This document shows, piece after piece, positions 21,996-33,700 of a DNA stretch of 64,000 bases; the first letter of the stretch is position 1; the number at the start of each line of letters is the position of its first letter. The stretch spans positions 51,976,180 through 52,040,179 of the forward strand of contig NC_085873.1 in the NCBI RefSeq assembly GCF_034702125.1. The letters are read 5' to 3'. The notes below the pieces were generated by a model, which searched no databases, was not told the origin of the DNA, and was given only the letters and a program-made list of their open reading frames with translations. Made by a program: the position numbers and the translations under genes. Source of the DNA: Engraulis encrasicolus (Eukaryota; Chordata; Actinopteri; Clupeiformes; Engraulidae).

Positions 21996-24900
21996 ATGAA
22001 CAGTAGCTCTGCAGTACGTTTTGTATCCTGGAATGTTAAGGGATTAAATGGGCCAGTTAAACGCTCAAAAGTATTCTCCCACCTTAAATCCCTTAAAGCT
22101 GACATATTGTTTTTACAGGAGACACATTTGCGTGTAAAAGATCACATTCGTCTACGTAAAGCTTGGATCAGCCAGGTCTATCATTCAAGACACGATGGTA
22201 GTTCAAAAGGGGTTGCCATCCTGATTAACAAAAAAATACAGTTTACACCAACAGAGGTCACCACTGATACTCATGGGCGGTTTGTTATAATTTGTGGATC
22301 TCTTTTCCAGACCAAGGTTATTCTTGTTAACATCTATGCCCCTAATTGGGATGACACAGACTTTGTCAACAAATTGCTGTCATCGCTTCCAAACTTAGAC
22401 ACTCATAAACTTATCTTGGGAGGGGACCTGAACTGCTCTATACAACCGGCGCTAGACCGATCTTGTCCCAGAACACAGGCTCCCTCAGGCATGGCAAGAG
22501 CTTTTTCAGCTTTCATGGCACAAAGTGGTTGTGTAGATCCTTGGCGTTTTTTCAACCCAAGTCTAAAACAATTCTCCTTTTTTTCTCCTGTATACCGCTC
22601 CTTCTCACGTATAGACTATTTCTTTGTTGACAATATATTCATCCCTTTAATAAAAAAATGTGATTATTTGCCCATTATTATCTCAGATCACGCCCCCGTT
22701 ATATTGGATATCTCCTTCACACTGAATATAAAACAACGCCCCCTATGGAAACTAGATCCTCTTTTACTATCAGAGAAGGATTTTTGCTACTTCGTGGCGA
22801 CTAACATAGACACTTTTCTTGCCATAAATAAAACTGACAACATATCACACTCCACAATTTGGGAATCGCTTAAAGCTTTCCTCAGGGGTCAAATTATTTC
22901 GTATACAGCTTTTAAAAATAAACAGCATTCTAAGGAGATTTCAGACTTATCTGAATCTATAGGTCGTCTTGACCAGCTCTACTCTGAATCACCAACTGCA
23001 GACTTGTACAAGAAACGGATAGATTTACAAGCTAAGCTAAATTTGTTAACTACCAGACATGCTGAGCAACTTCTACTTAAAACCAGAGGAAATTATTATG
23101 AATATGGGGACAAGCCCAGTCGCTTGCTTGCTCATCAGTTAAAATGCCAGGTTGCATCCCGACTTATCCCTCAAATTAAAGATGAACATGGCTTACTTAT
23201 TTCAGACCCTAAGCATATAAATGATGTATTTGTGTCTCATTTTATCTCACTTTATACCTCCAGCTCCCCCACTGACACCTCTCCTATGACTGCCTTTCTG
23301 AATGATTTAGAAATGCCCTCCCTTAGCGACGATGATGCAACCACTCTTGAACAAGACTTAGAGATTGAGGAGATTACTGATGCCATAATGGCTATGCAAA
23401 ACAGAAAAACTCCAGGTATGGATGGATACCCTGTAGAGTTTTATAAAAAGTTTAAAGCTCAGCTTGCCCCTCTTCTCCTGGCAGTTTTTACTGAATCACT
23501 TGAGAAGGGCTCCTTACCCACCACATTCTCTCAGGCATCCATTTCACTTCTGCTCAAGAAGGACAAGGACCCAACGCATCCTGGCTCATACCGTCCAATA
23601 TCTCTTTTGAATGTAGATGCAAAAATATTAGCTAAAGTCTTGGCTCTTCGCATGGAAAGTTTTCTTCCAAAAATCATTTCTGAGGACCAAACTGGCTTTA
23701 TTAGGGACCGTCATTCATTTTCAAACATACGCCGCCTTATTAATATTGCGTATACTAAGTCCCCTGTTCATCTGCCTGAGGCTGTTATTTCTTTAGATGC
23801 AGAAAAAGCCTTTGATAGAGTAGAATTTTTGTATTTATTTGCAGCTTTGGAAAAATTTGGCTTTGGCAAGACCTTAATTTCCTGGATTAAGCTCTTGTAT
23901 AAACATCCACAAGCAAGCGTTCAAACTAACGACCTGAGATCAACATTCTTCCCCCTGAGTAGAGGTACAAGACAAGGTTGCCCCCTCTCCCCACTTTTAT
24001 TTGCCATAGTGATCGAACCACTTGCCATAGCTTTAAGAACCACAACAGAATTTCAGGGCATAACTAGAGGGGGAATAGAACATAGGGTTTCTTTGTATGC
24101 CGATGATTTGTTATTATATGTTAGTCACCCAATGACATGTGCAACTAAAATTGTGTGTTTATTGGAAAAGTTTGGAAGGTTTTCTGGATATAAACTAAAT
24201 TTTCAGAAAAGTGAGTGTTTCCTTCTAAATTCTACATCACCGCCAGGTCTGACACCCTCTTTTCCTTTTCATCTTTCCAATTCAGGTTTCAATTATCTAG
24301 GAATTAACATTACCAAATCCTTCTCGTCTCTGTCGTCAAATTTGACAACTATAGTTACCCGTATGAAGGAAGACTTCAAAAGATGGTCAGCGTTGCCTTT
24401 ATCTTTAGCGGGCCGTATAAATACTGTGAAGATGAACATTCTCCCAAAGTTTTTATATGTCTTCCAATGCCTACCTCTGTTTCTTACCAAGTCTTTTTTT
24501 TAAAAATTAGGTCAAGCTTTGACCTCATTTATATGGGATAGCAAATTACCTCGAGTTAAGGTGAATATTTTGCAAAGGCCACGCAGTATAGGTGGATTAT
24601 CACTGCCTAGCTTCATTCACTACTACTGGGCTGCAAACATCCAGAAAATACTTTATTGGTTACATTCCCCCGACACAAATTGGTGTATTTTGGAGGAACA
24701 AACATGTCGGCAGTCCAGCCTCAGGGCTTTAATCTACTCATCATTACCTTTAAGGCCTTCTCGCTTTACTTCAAACCCTATAGTTCTCTCTACACTTAAA
24801 ATTTGGAACCAGTTTCGGTCACATTATACATTTCGTTCTGCTTCTGTCTTGGGCCCCATTCATAAAAACCACCTCTTTACCCCATCTACCATGGGCTTGT

Positions 24901-25784
24901 CATTCCTGGAATGGTCAAGGAGAAATATTCACTGTTTTCACAGTCTTTACAAGGCCGGGACCATGGACAGTTTTGAAAATTTGAAGAAAGATCATAATCT
25001 GCCTAGACAATTGTTTTTTCAATATCTCCAGATCCGGCACTTCCTTAAAGCTAGTTTTCCACCCTTCCCCACATTACCAACATTAGAAGCTTGGGAAGAG
25101 CTAACGCTCATAAAACCAAGGAAAGGGATAATCTCTCTTATATATGGCAGAGTTATGTCTCTAGATGACCAAAACCTAACAAGAATTAAAAGTCGTTGGG
25201 AAGACGAGTTGGGAGTGGAGCTGGGAGATCATTGGGATTGTGCTCTTGATAGAGTTAATTCTTCATCATCCTGTGCGCGCCTGTCTCTTATTCAGTTTAA
25301 AGTCCTTCACAGGGTACATTACAGTAAAGCCAAACTGGCTGAAATATACCCAGGATCAGACGCAAGTTGTAGCAGGTGCTCATTTTCTCCTGCCAATCTC
25401 ACACATAGTTTTTGGTCCTGTCCCTCCCTTGACTCATATTGGTCTGGAGTGTTCAAAACCTTGTCTGATGCATTGAACATACCAATCGAACCAAGCCCCT
25501 TCACAGCAATTTTTGGCATTCCTCTAGATCCAGACACGGTTACAAAAGCCCAATCTGATGTCATTGCTTTTACTTCACTGCTCGCACGCCGCCGGATTCT
25601 CTTGGGATGGAAATCTCCTACCCCTCCTTCCATCGCCCGATGGTTGGAGGATGTCATGCTCTTTCTTAAATTAGAAAAGATAAAATTCACTCTTAGAGGA
25701 TCAATGAATAAGTTTTATTTGAGATGGCAACCCATTATCACTCACTTTGATAATTTGAAGGAATTAGAGGCTAATCCCACATAG
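21996..25784 (+). pseudogene. L1 ORF2 (endonuclease-reverse transcriptase), one premature stop
   Basis: The frame spans 1263 codons including the stop at 25782-25784. An apurinic-type endonuclease domain comes first: N13 in FVSWNVKGLNGP, E42 in LQETHL, D144/N146 in LGGDLNC, and D231/H232 in ISDHAPV. The reverse transcriptase follows with KTPGMDGYPVEFYKKF (about 472), GSYRPISLLNVDAKILAK, LDAEKAFDRVEF, GTRQGCPLSPLLF and the catalytic YADD at codons 701-704 (24096-24107). A CX2CX8HX4C knuckle lies near 25368-25425. Codon 836 is TAA (24501-24503) in FF-stop-KLGQALTSFIWD; the same frame continues intact beyond it. The protein nicks DNA and copies element RNA. As read, the product would end after the RT core, so the copy is probably inactive. 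Confidence 0.95.
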
Positions 25785-26918
25785 CTTCAATTCAGTTTTC
25801 AATAATCCTTTCATATTGTATACTGTAGGTGTCCTTTTCTTGCTATATCACCACCAACACCAGCACCCCCCCCCCATTGTTTTCTTTTGTTGATTATTAT
25901 TGTTATTATTATTTATTATTATTATGTTTTGTGTAACTTTTTGCCTACTTCTTTTGTTGTGTTTTTTAATAATGTTGTTAAGGTTCTATGTTGTAAAAAA
26001 GAAAAGAAAGAAAAACTGGAAACTTTCTACTATACTGTAATTGTGAGATGTCTGCTCCAGATGTGTATTGATTGTTTCTAATAAATAAAACTTAAAAAAA
26101 AAGAATACACAGCTTCCAGTTAATGAGCTCATGGGCTTGACATGTCTCTTGTTTACCTCGATGTTCTTCACCCATGAATATAACCAGAACAAACAGCAAA
26201 CAGAACCCTCACTGTTACACTAAAGCACACTCACCAACACCAGTTAATGACATGCTCGTATGTGCATTAATATTATTAATAACACCAATTGATTTGTCAC
26301 TCTGTCTTGCAGTCAGTTTCCAGTATTATCATACAGAAAATGCATGCATGCTGAAGGATTCCCCCAAATGAAAAAATTGAACACCTGTTGACACTCAAAA
26401 CATTCACTATGTGGCGCTGCTCCTGTATATTGGATACAATGAAGCTGTGAGATTTGCACAGGCAAGCCTGTAAATGTACAGCAAAATGGTGGACATGTAA
26501 ACTGTACCAGTTTTGCACATTCAAGCTGGGATGTTTTAAATGGTGGGCCATCTACTCATAAATACTATAAATCAATAGTTCAAATAAATTGGTGTGGTAA
26601 CAAAATGTCTGACAACAATAAAACTAACACCATTAGATTCAGTGACCCTGAAAATGTTGGTTAAGCAGTTAAAATCAATGTTCTAACTTATTCAGAAGCT
26701 GAGAAATGACAAAATATAGGTTTTTCGGACGCCATTTTGAAAAATCTAAGATGGCCGCCACCTGTGCAAATGGAAACATTGTTTTTCTGATTGCTTATAC
26801 TATCTACTTTTCAAAAATGTATAGTTTTCCAAATCCCCATAAAAATCCAGCAAAAATACATAATGAACTTGACTATCATATAGGCTACTACATCACCCTC
26901 TTACTCTAAGTCACCTTG

Positions 26919-26921
<3 letters not shown>

Positions 26922-27000
<79 letters not shown>
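26922..27000. repeat. (CA)n microsatellite
   Basis: Uninterrupted CA dinucleotides, about 80 bp. Confidence 0.97.
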
Positions 27001-27002
<2 letters not shown>

Positions 27003-27205
27003 GAGACACCTCACAGACAAAGCGTGAGAAAAGTTTACAGGAATATATTTTTCTCGAAGCAGACCCTAGTGTAGTTCAAAACAGTTTAGGTAGGCTACTG
27101 TTCGGTGCTATTGGCCAAAGCAAGCAGAGGCTCTTGAAATGATTTATAGGCATAGATTGGGTGTCAGGAGGGATAAATGGAGGGGCGAATTCACCAGAAA
27201 CACAG

Positions 27206-27331
27206 CATGAAGCTGAGCATGAAGCTGAGCATGAAGCTGAGCATGAAGCTGAGCATGAAGCTGAGCATGAAGCTGAGCATGAAGCTGAGCATGAAGCTGA
27301 GCATGAAGCTGAGCATGAAGCTGAGCATGAA
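27206..27331. repeat. 12-bp tandem repeat, about 10 units
   Basis: Perfect units of AGCATGAAGCTG. Because 12 is a multiple of 3, several frames give repeating four-residue peptides on both strands. There is no start context or flanking domain to suggest a protein. Confidence 0.96.
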
Positions 27332-27379
27332 GGGCTCTGTGGGGGGAGGCACAGACTCGAGTGGACATTTTGAGGAGCA

Positions 27380-28127
27380 ACCCCACTGTTTACATATAAC
27401 CTTGACTAAGCTAGTCTCCAACCCCACTGTTTACATATAACCTTGACTAGGCTAGTCTCCAACCCCACTGTTTACATATAACCTTGACTAGGCTAGTCTC
27501 CAACCCCACTGTTTACATATAACCTTGGCTAGGCTAGTCTCCAACCCCACTGTTTACATATCACCTTGGCTAGGCTAGTCTCCAACCCCATTGTTTATAT
27601 ATAACCTTGACTACGCTAGTCTCCAACTCCATTGTTTACATATAACCTTGGCTAGGCTAGTCTCCAACCCCACTGTTTACATATAACCTTGGCTAGGCTA
27701 GTCTCCAACCATATAACCTTGGCTAGGCTAGTCTCTAACCATATAACCTTGACTTGGCTAGTCTCCAACCATATAACCTTGACTTGGCTAGTCTCCAACC
27801 ATAAGCAGAGATTCTTTAAGTATAGAGATATGCCAACATAATAGGTTTCTATGGGCACCTAACATGACCAGGTTCCGGTCTGCCTAAAGGGGCGTGTCAT
27901 AATGCTCCTAGCATTGAATAGAAAAGTTCTCAGGTCTGGCTAGGTCTGCCTAAAGGGGGATCCCCCCCCCCCCCCATAATAGAACCCGGAAACAATGGGC
28001 CAATGGAACCTCTCTCTCTGTACTCTCTCTGATATAAGCTTAACCTTGGCTAGGCTAGTCTCCAACCCCACTGTTTACATATAACCTTGGCTAGGCTAGT
28101 CTCCAACCCCACTGTTTACATATAACC
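27380..28127. repeat. 41/30-bp minisatellite, left part
   Basis: Long units run AACCTTGGCTAGGCTAGTCT + CCAACCCCACTGTTTACATAT (41 bp). Short units replace the CCCACTGTTTACATAT tail with CATAT (30 bp) and occur at 27711-27800. A foreign segment sits at about 27804-28040. Confidence 0.95.
27804..28012 (+). mobile_element. Interspersed repeat (GCAGAGATTCTTTAAGTATA), copy 1
   Basis: The phrase GCAGAGATTCTTTAAGTATA, then GAGATATGCCAACATA, AGGTTTCTATGGGCACCTAA, GGTCTGCCTAAAGGGGGAT and GAACCCGGAAACAATGGGCC match 49275-49090 in reverse complement and in order. It interrupts the minisatellite. A C-homopolymer lies at 27962-27975. Non-coding. Confidence 0.78.
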
Positions 28128-29336
28128 AGGGCTCTCAAGTTTTGAAGATTGTTTGGAGTGAGATTTAGATAAGTTAATAAATGGGAGGTGGGGGGGTGGG
28201 ACAACGACCCATTATCACCCATCGACCTATCGACACTAGGTTTCCCTTTCAACCCAGCTAGTTAAAAAGTTTGATTAGACCAAATACAAGTATTCAATAT
28301 GCTTAATCCTAACCAGTGCTCGAGTTGTAAAATAGCCTATAAGCAGCTGGGGATGGTCAGAGATTGATTCTAATTATTGGTGGTTTAGGGGTTTCTCCCC
28401 CGAGAAAAATTTGAAAATGTAGTTGCTGAAAGTGCAATTTTAACACAATGTGAAGAAGGGATGTATATTTTATAGGGAGGTGATTTTTGACCATTTTCAT
28501 TGAGGGGGATGATTTTAGACAATGTTCATTGTGGGGAGATAGCCTAAAATAGGCTACCTGTAGGCATATCTTTATTGTGCATTGACATTATCAGCCCAAA
28601 TTAAAATAAAGTCCAATCACTTTTTGTAGGCATCCGATCCAAATAATACCCTTTTTCATTCAATACCATGATATCTCCAGCACTATTGGTTGTCCCTGAT
28701 TTATTTAGCCTACTTGCCCTCTCTTCTACCACTACCTCTGCATTCCTCCATTCTCTCCAGTCTGTCTAATATTTGACCACCTCCAACTCCTCTTGTCTCC
28801 ACGTTCAATCATGTTTGGGAGGGATGATCATCAAACAATCAGCTGGGGTTATAGCTTAGCTAGCGTTGTTGCTCTCTTTTAACGTCCCTGTCAAGGCTAC
28901 ATGGGCTGGAAATATAAGGAGTAAAAACAGTAGCCTAACTAATACAAGTCTCATATTTTCACCTGTATGAAGTTATCACCTGATGGTCCTGGCGCCTGCG
29001 TCTCCAGTTCGCCTACTTGCAATTCGTAAATTTTACAGTTCTCTCTGAACTCTGCTGCGCGCGCTATTGGATGAAACTCTGATCTACTGCTCTGATCTGC
29101 CCGACAACCGAACAATCTATTTTCTGATTGGCTGAATAGCGTGGTAACTAGTCTGAACACAGAAGCGCTGTTACCTATTTCTGACGCGTCTGTGGATAGG
29201 TTGGATGAATTAATGTGTGCCGATTGGATAAGTTATCAAAACTTCAGAGTGTGAAATACCATGTGTGGAGTGTGAGAGTGTGAACTTGCTCAGATGAGTG
29301 TGTCACACTCTCAAAGAGTGAGACTTGAGAGCCCTG
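28128..29336. mobile_element. hAT-type element, 1.2 kb, splitting the minisatellite
   Basis: Ends AGGGCTCTCAAGT and ACTTGAGAGCCCTG are inverted repeats. A perfect 8-bp duplication ATATAACC flanks it (28120-28127 and 29337-29344); the outermost C of CAGGG coincides with the duplication. The tandem array continues on both sides. The longest internal frame (28951-29160, minus) shows no transposase motif, so it is non-autonomous. Confidence 0.93.
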
Positions 29337-29620
29337 ATATAACCTTGACTTGGCTAGTCTCCAACCATATAACCTTGGCTAGGCTAGTCTCCAACCATAT
29401 AACTTTGGCTAGGCTAGTCTCCAACCATATAACCTTGGCTAGGCTAGTCTCCAACCATATAACCTTGGCTAGGCTAGGCTCCAACCATATAACCTTGACT
29501 AGGCTAGTCTCCAACCCCACTGTTTAAATATAACGTTGGCTAGGCTAGTCTCCAACCCCACTGTTTAAATATAACGTTGGCTAGGCTAGTCTCCATTCTC
29601 AAATGCAGCTGTTTCAAACC
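29337..29620. repeat. 41/30-bp minisatellite, right part
   Basis: Continues the array of 27380-28127, mostly as 30-bp units with two 41-bp units at the right end. Confidence 0.95.
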
Positions 29621-30033
29621 AAGTATATGTCTGTTATATGGCTTTTGTAGTAGGCCTACCTCTGATATAAATATCTTATAAACATATCATATGATTGGGT
29701 ATATAACCTTGCTATACTCTCCTCACATGTAGCTTTGTCTTCAAACCAAGATAGCATACTGTGTGTGTGTTCTACCGTAAATAGTTTGCAGTACCTTTAT
29801 GAATTTCTTACAACACATATCAGACAATCAAATTACAATTCTTCTGTAATATACTTTTGGATAGATGATTGATCATTTATTTTGATGTTGTGTAATGTTC
29901 TTTTTCAATTTGTAAGTTATTGCTGCCTGTCACGATGACTAACACAACTCTGCAACATATTGTTCTTTCTTAATAACTTCAAACATGATTCAACTCCAAG
30001 TAGAGCCTGGCTGACAGCAACAAAACAAAAAGC
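29621..30033. other. Unassigned non-coding stretch
   Basis: AT-rich DNA with TAGGCCTA at 29651-29658. No gene or repeat that I can support. Confidence 0.5.
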
Positions 30034-30220
30034 TGTTCTAGTCAATATGCCTCCCTCCCTCCCGAGTACTACCTCTCTCAGAGAGAACAGAACAGACAGT
30101 GTGCAAGATGTATTGTGAGCTTTATGTGTGTTTGTAAATAATTTCTCCCTCTCGTTTAATCCATCCCCTCTTTTTTACGATCACGGGTCAAGCAAAACAC
30201 ATTAACAAATGTTTGTAAAT
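30034..30220 (+). repeat. Tandem duplicate unit A, left half (interrupted by L2)
   Basis: From CTGTTCTAGTCAATATGCC to ATGTTTGTAAAT. It matches 36183 onward (CTCCCTCCCTCCC, CGAGTACTACCTCTCTCAGA, GATGTATTGTGAGCTTTATG, GCGGGTCAAGCA). The unit continues after the L2 at 35988. Confidence 0.85.
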
Positions 30221-30738
30221 AATAATAATAATAATAATAATAATTGTATTTGTATAGCACTGTGTCATACAAGGCATGTAACTCGAAGTGCTTAACAAAT
30301 GGAAAAAAAATACATTTTTAGAGATAGATTTAAAAGGAGAGGTATAGAGGAGAGGCAGAAAAAGCAGGAAGGCAGAGGAAGAAGAGATAGACAGAGAATG
30401 TAGAGTCATAAGGTCAACGTAGGATAGGACCAGGATTCTTAGATGTGTAAGGTCCATAGTGGCTGGGCCTATCATAAGTCATAGATAGTCACACAGAGAT
30501 TGGGCGCTCAGGTGCGGCCCCTGGTGGCATCAGGGGTGAGGAAAAACTCCCTTTCGCTTGATTCATAGTTTGTAAGGGGGAAAAAAAAGCTCAGTGAAGT
30601 CTGAGAAAAAAAAGACCCCCTATAGTCAGGAAGAAACCTCAGGCAGAGACCAGCGGCCACCTAGGGGAGCCCCCTGCCAGGGCTGGTTGCGAGTAGTAAG
30701 GGCGCTGCGGCAGCTGGGACACTATGACGCCTTGGCAG

Positions 30739-33700
30739 CTAGGAGTTGGCAAGGATGAAGAGGTGGGTCTTCAGCTGCTTCTTAAAGGAGTCGACGGAGG
30801 TGGCTGATCGGATCTCGATGGGGAGGGCGTTCCATCTCTTGGGCGCATAGCAGGCAAACGCGGCGTCGCCGATCTTCTTCTGCGGGGGGGTGGGGGTCCT
30901 TAGCAGCTTGGCATCAGTGGACCTGAGAGCTCGAGCAGGGGCATAAAAAGAGAGCATGTCTGAGATATAGCTAGGGGCAAGTCCATTTAATGCTTTAAAT
31001 ACTGTGAGCAGAATCTTAAAGTCGATTCTGTATGAGACAGGTAACCAGTGCAGGTCTGCCATGCAGTGTTAATTTTGTCGACTAGACTAAGACTAAATAT
31101 ATTAGTCGACTAACCTTTTGAGAGTTTAATCGACTAAATTCTGACTAACAAAAATGATCTGTGAAAGACTAAAACGAGACTAAAATGTTGAGGACTTTAA
31201 GTCAACTAAATAATGACTAAACAAAAATGATTTGTGAAAGACTAAAAGTGACTAAGACTAAGAACTAACTTTTAGTCGACTAAATTCTGACTAACAAAAA
31301 TGATTTGTGAAAGACTAAAAACGACCAAGACGTAGACTTTTTTGGGGGGCTCAGACATAAATTGGTACAACCACAACTAAAACCTATAAATTAATTGTTA
31401 ATTGGTAATTAACCTTTAAAGGGACACTATGGGATTTAAAAAATGATTAATTACAGCTGAATCCATCCACTGATTTTACTTTTAGCAGACTGACCCTAAC
31501 GAATATTGGGGGAGAAGCTTCTCTAACAAAACAAAAATCCCTTTACGAATACGTAGCACCAGCGACATATTCACATTTGTATGCACTATTGACTGCTTTA
31601 CCAGAATGGCAATAACCAAGTCTCAGTGATTTACTAAAGTCCTTGTGTTTTATTGTATTGTGACTTAAACTAAAGACTAAAATGTTTAGACTAAAACTAG
31701 ACAAAAATGTTGAGGACTTTTAGTCGACTAAATAATGACTAAACAAAAATTATTTGTGAAAGACTAAAACTAGACAAAAATGTTGAGGAATTTTAGTCGA
31801 CTAAATAATAACTAAACAAAAATGATTTTTGAAAGACTAAAAGCGACGAAGACTAAGAATGGACTTTGACACAAGACTAAGACTAAGACTAAATAAAAAA
31901 ATGGATGACAAAATTAACACTGCTGCCAAGACAGGAGAGATGTGCTCTCTCATTCTGGTTCTTGTTAGGATTCTTGCCGCAGAATTTTGAATGAGTTGCA
32001 ATTTGTCAATTAATTTTTTTGGGAGACCAGAGAAGAGAGCATTGCAGTAGTCTATCCTACTGGTGACAAAGGCATGAATAAGTTTCTCAGCGTCTTGTCG
32101 GGGGGCCAAGCCGCGCACTTTGTTAACATTTCTAAGATGGAAAAAAGCAGATTTTGTTATCTTGTTGATGTGAGGCTCAAAGCTCAAATCCGAGTCTATG
32201 ACCACACCTAGGCTAGTAACCTTATCTTTAATGTGTATGCTTAGGTCACCTAGGCTTGAGTGGAGTTTTGCACGTTTTTCCTTAGGCCCAATGAGCAACA
32301 CTTCAGTTTTATCCTCATTTAATTTTAGGAAGTTACTGTTCATCCAATCTGTGATGGCAGACATGCATTTAGTCAAGGCATGAATGGCAGTGGTTTGGCT
32401 AGGCTCGACAGAGATATATAGTTGAGTGTCATCGGCATAGCTATGAAAATCAACATTGTGCTCTCTGATGATGGAGCCCAGGGGCAACATATATAGAGAG
32501 AAGAGGAGAGGGCCCAAGCAACTACCCTGAGCAACTCCAAAAGGTACATCATACTTGTTGGAGACGTGTTCTTCGATGGTGACAAAAAACTGCCTTCCTG
32601 TAATACGTATATGTTTTGAACCACTCTAAGATGTGACCGGACAAGCCTACCCAAGATTCAAGGAGGTCAATTAGTATGTTGTGGTCTATCGTGTCAAAGG
32701 CGGCACTGAGGTCGAGGAGGATAAGTGCTGAAACTTTGTTTGCGGCAGTGCTGAGCCTAAGATCACTTATTATTTTGGTTAGTGCTGTTTCGGTGCTATG
32801 GTTGGCTCTAAAGCCTGATTGGAATTTTTCCAAGATATCATTCCAAGCCAGATGTTGATTAAGCTGTTTAAATACAACTTTTTCTAGTACCTTGCTTATA
32901 AAGGGGAGGTTTGATATAGGTCTGTAGTTGTTTAAAGAATTCTGATCTAAATTTGTCTTTTTTAGGAGTGGCTTTACCATGGCTGTTTTGAATGAGCTTG
33001 GAAAAATGCCTGTAAGCATAGAGGTGTTAACAATTTGCAGTAAAGGTGCTGCTAAGCAACCAAGTATGTTTTTTAGCATATATGTGGGGATCGCGTCAAG
33101 GCTGCAGGTAGACTGCTTACTTTCCCTGACTATTTTACAGAGGTCGTCCTCTGTAATTGGACAAAACTTTTGGAAGCTCTCAGGTCTCCTAGGGGGGTTT
33201 AACCCTCCCCTCGGTGTATCGCCTGAGTGGGCGACAGAGTTTGCTGCGTTTCCACCTTGGATGCCTTCTCTAATGTCGGCAATCTTTTTATTAAAAAATC
33301 TAGCAAATTCCTCGCACTTGGCATGTGATGCTGCATTTAGGTTGTTATTGCTATGTGTTGGATTAAGCAGGTGGTCAATAGTGGAAAAAAGAACTTTCGC
33401 ATTATGCTGGTTGTCTGTTATGATTTTGGAAAAATATGCTTTTCTCTCTGAGCGTACCGCATTATTGTAGGAGGAGATCTCATCCCTAAGGGATTGTCTA
33501 TGGACTTCTAATTTAGTTTTCCTCCAAAGACGCTCGGTTACTCTGCATTTTCTTTTTAAGGCTCTAAGTGAGTCATTCATCCAAGGTGAATACCTAGCTC
33601 TGGTCCTTGTCGTCGTTCTAATTGGAGCTATGTTATCTAGAATTCCTCTTAAGTTGTTGTTGAAGCTATCAACCATTTCATCAGGTGTGCAGTGACCATT

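Larger units (their letters stand above)
19659..26101 (+). mobile_element. Full-length L1-clade LINE with 16-bp target duplication
   Basis: Direct repeats AGAATACACAGCTTCC at 19643-19658 and 26102-26117 bound a 6443-bp element. Order: 5' UTR (about 150 bp), ORF1, a 1.29-kb inter-ORF region with three tandem repeats of about 300 bp, ORF2, a 3' UTR of about 315 bp with TTATTA stretches, overlapping AATAAA signals at 26080-26089 and a short A-tail. ORF2 has one in-frame stop. The perfect duplication and intact ends point to a fairly recent insertion. The domain content places it in the L1 group; fish lineages such as Swimmer are possible relatives but I cannot decide. Confidence 0.96.
18883..26885 (-). 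mobile_element. Unclassified element, copy B (right arm), split by an L1
   Basis: The minus-strand copy of the 17150-18604 element. It is interrupted after AGAATACACAGCTTCC (19643-19658) by a complete L1 and resumes at 26118. With the L1 and one duplicate removed the arm is about 1.5 kb. Its outer end (about 26720-26885) keeps GGCCGCCACCTGTGCAAATG and CCAAATCCCCATAAAAATCC. A (CA)n tract begins just beyond at 26922. Confidence 0.8.

Noticed and set aside
24490..24520. Programmed stop readthrough or recoding in L1 ORF2
   Set aside because: No flanking recoding signal I recognise, and related elements have Lys at this place. A point mutation is simpler.
24519..25784. Separate 421-codon gene after L1 ORF2
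   Set aside because: It is in the same frame as the upstream part and continues its protein. The only interruption is one TAA codon, and no ATG is at its apparent start (TTG).
27161..27440. Repeating EHEA/LSMK peptides on both strands
   Set aside because: A 12-bp perfect repeat gives these in several frames. No start or flanking coding sequence.
32979..33470. 163-codon plus-strand frame opposite the L2 ORF2
   Set aside because: A shadow of the minus-strand endonuclease/RT frame.
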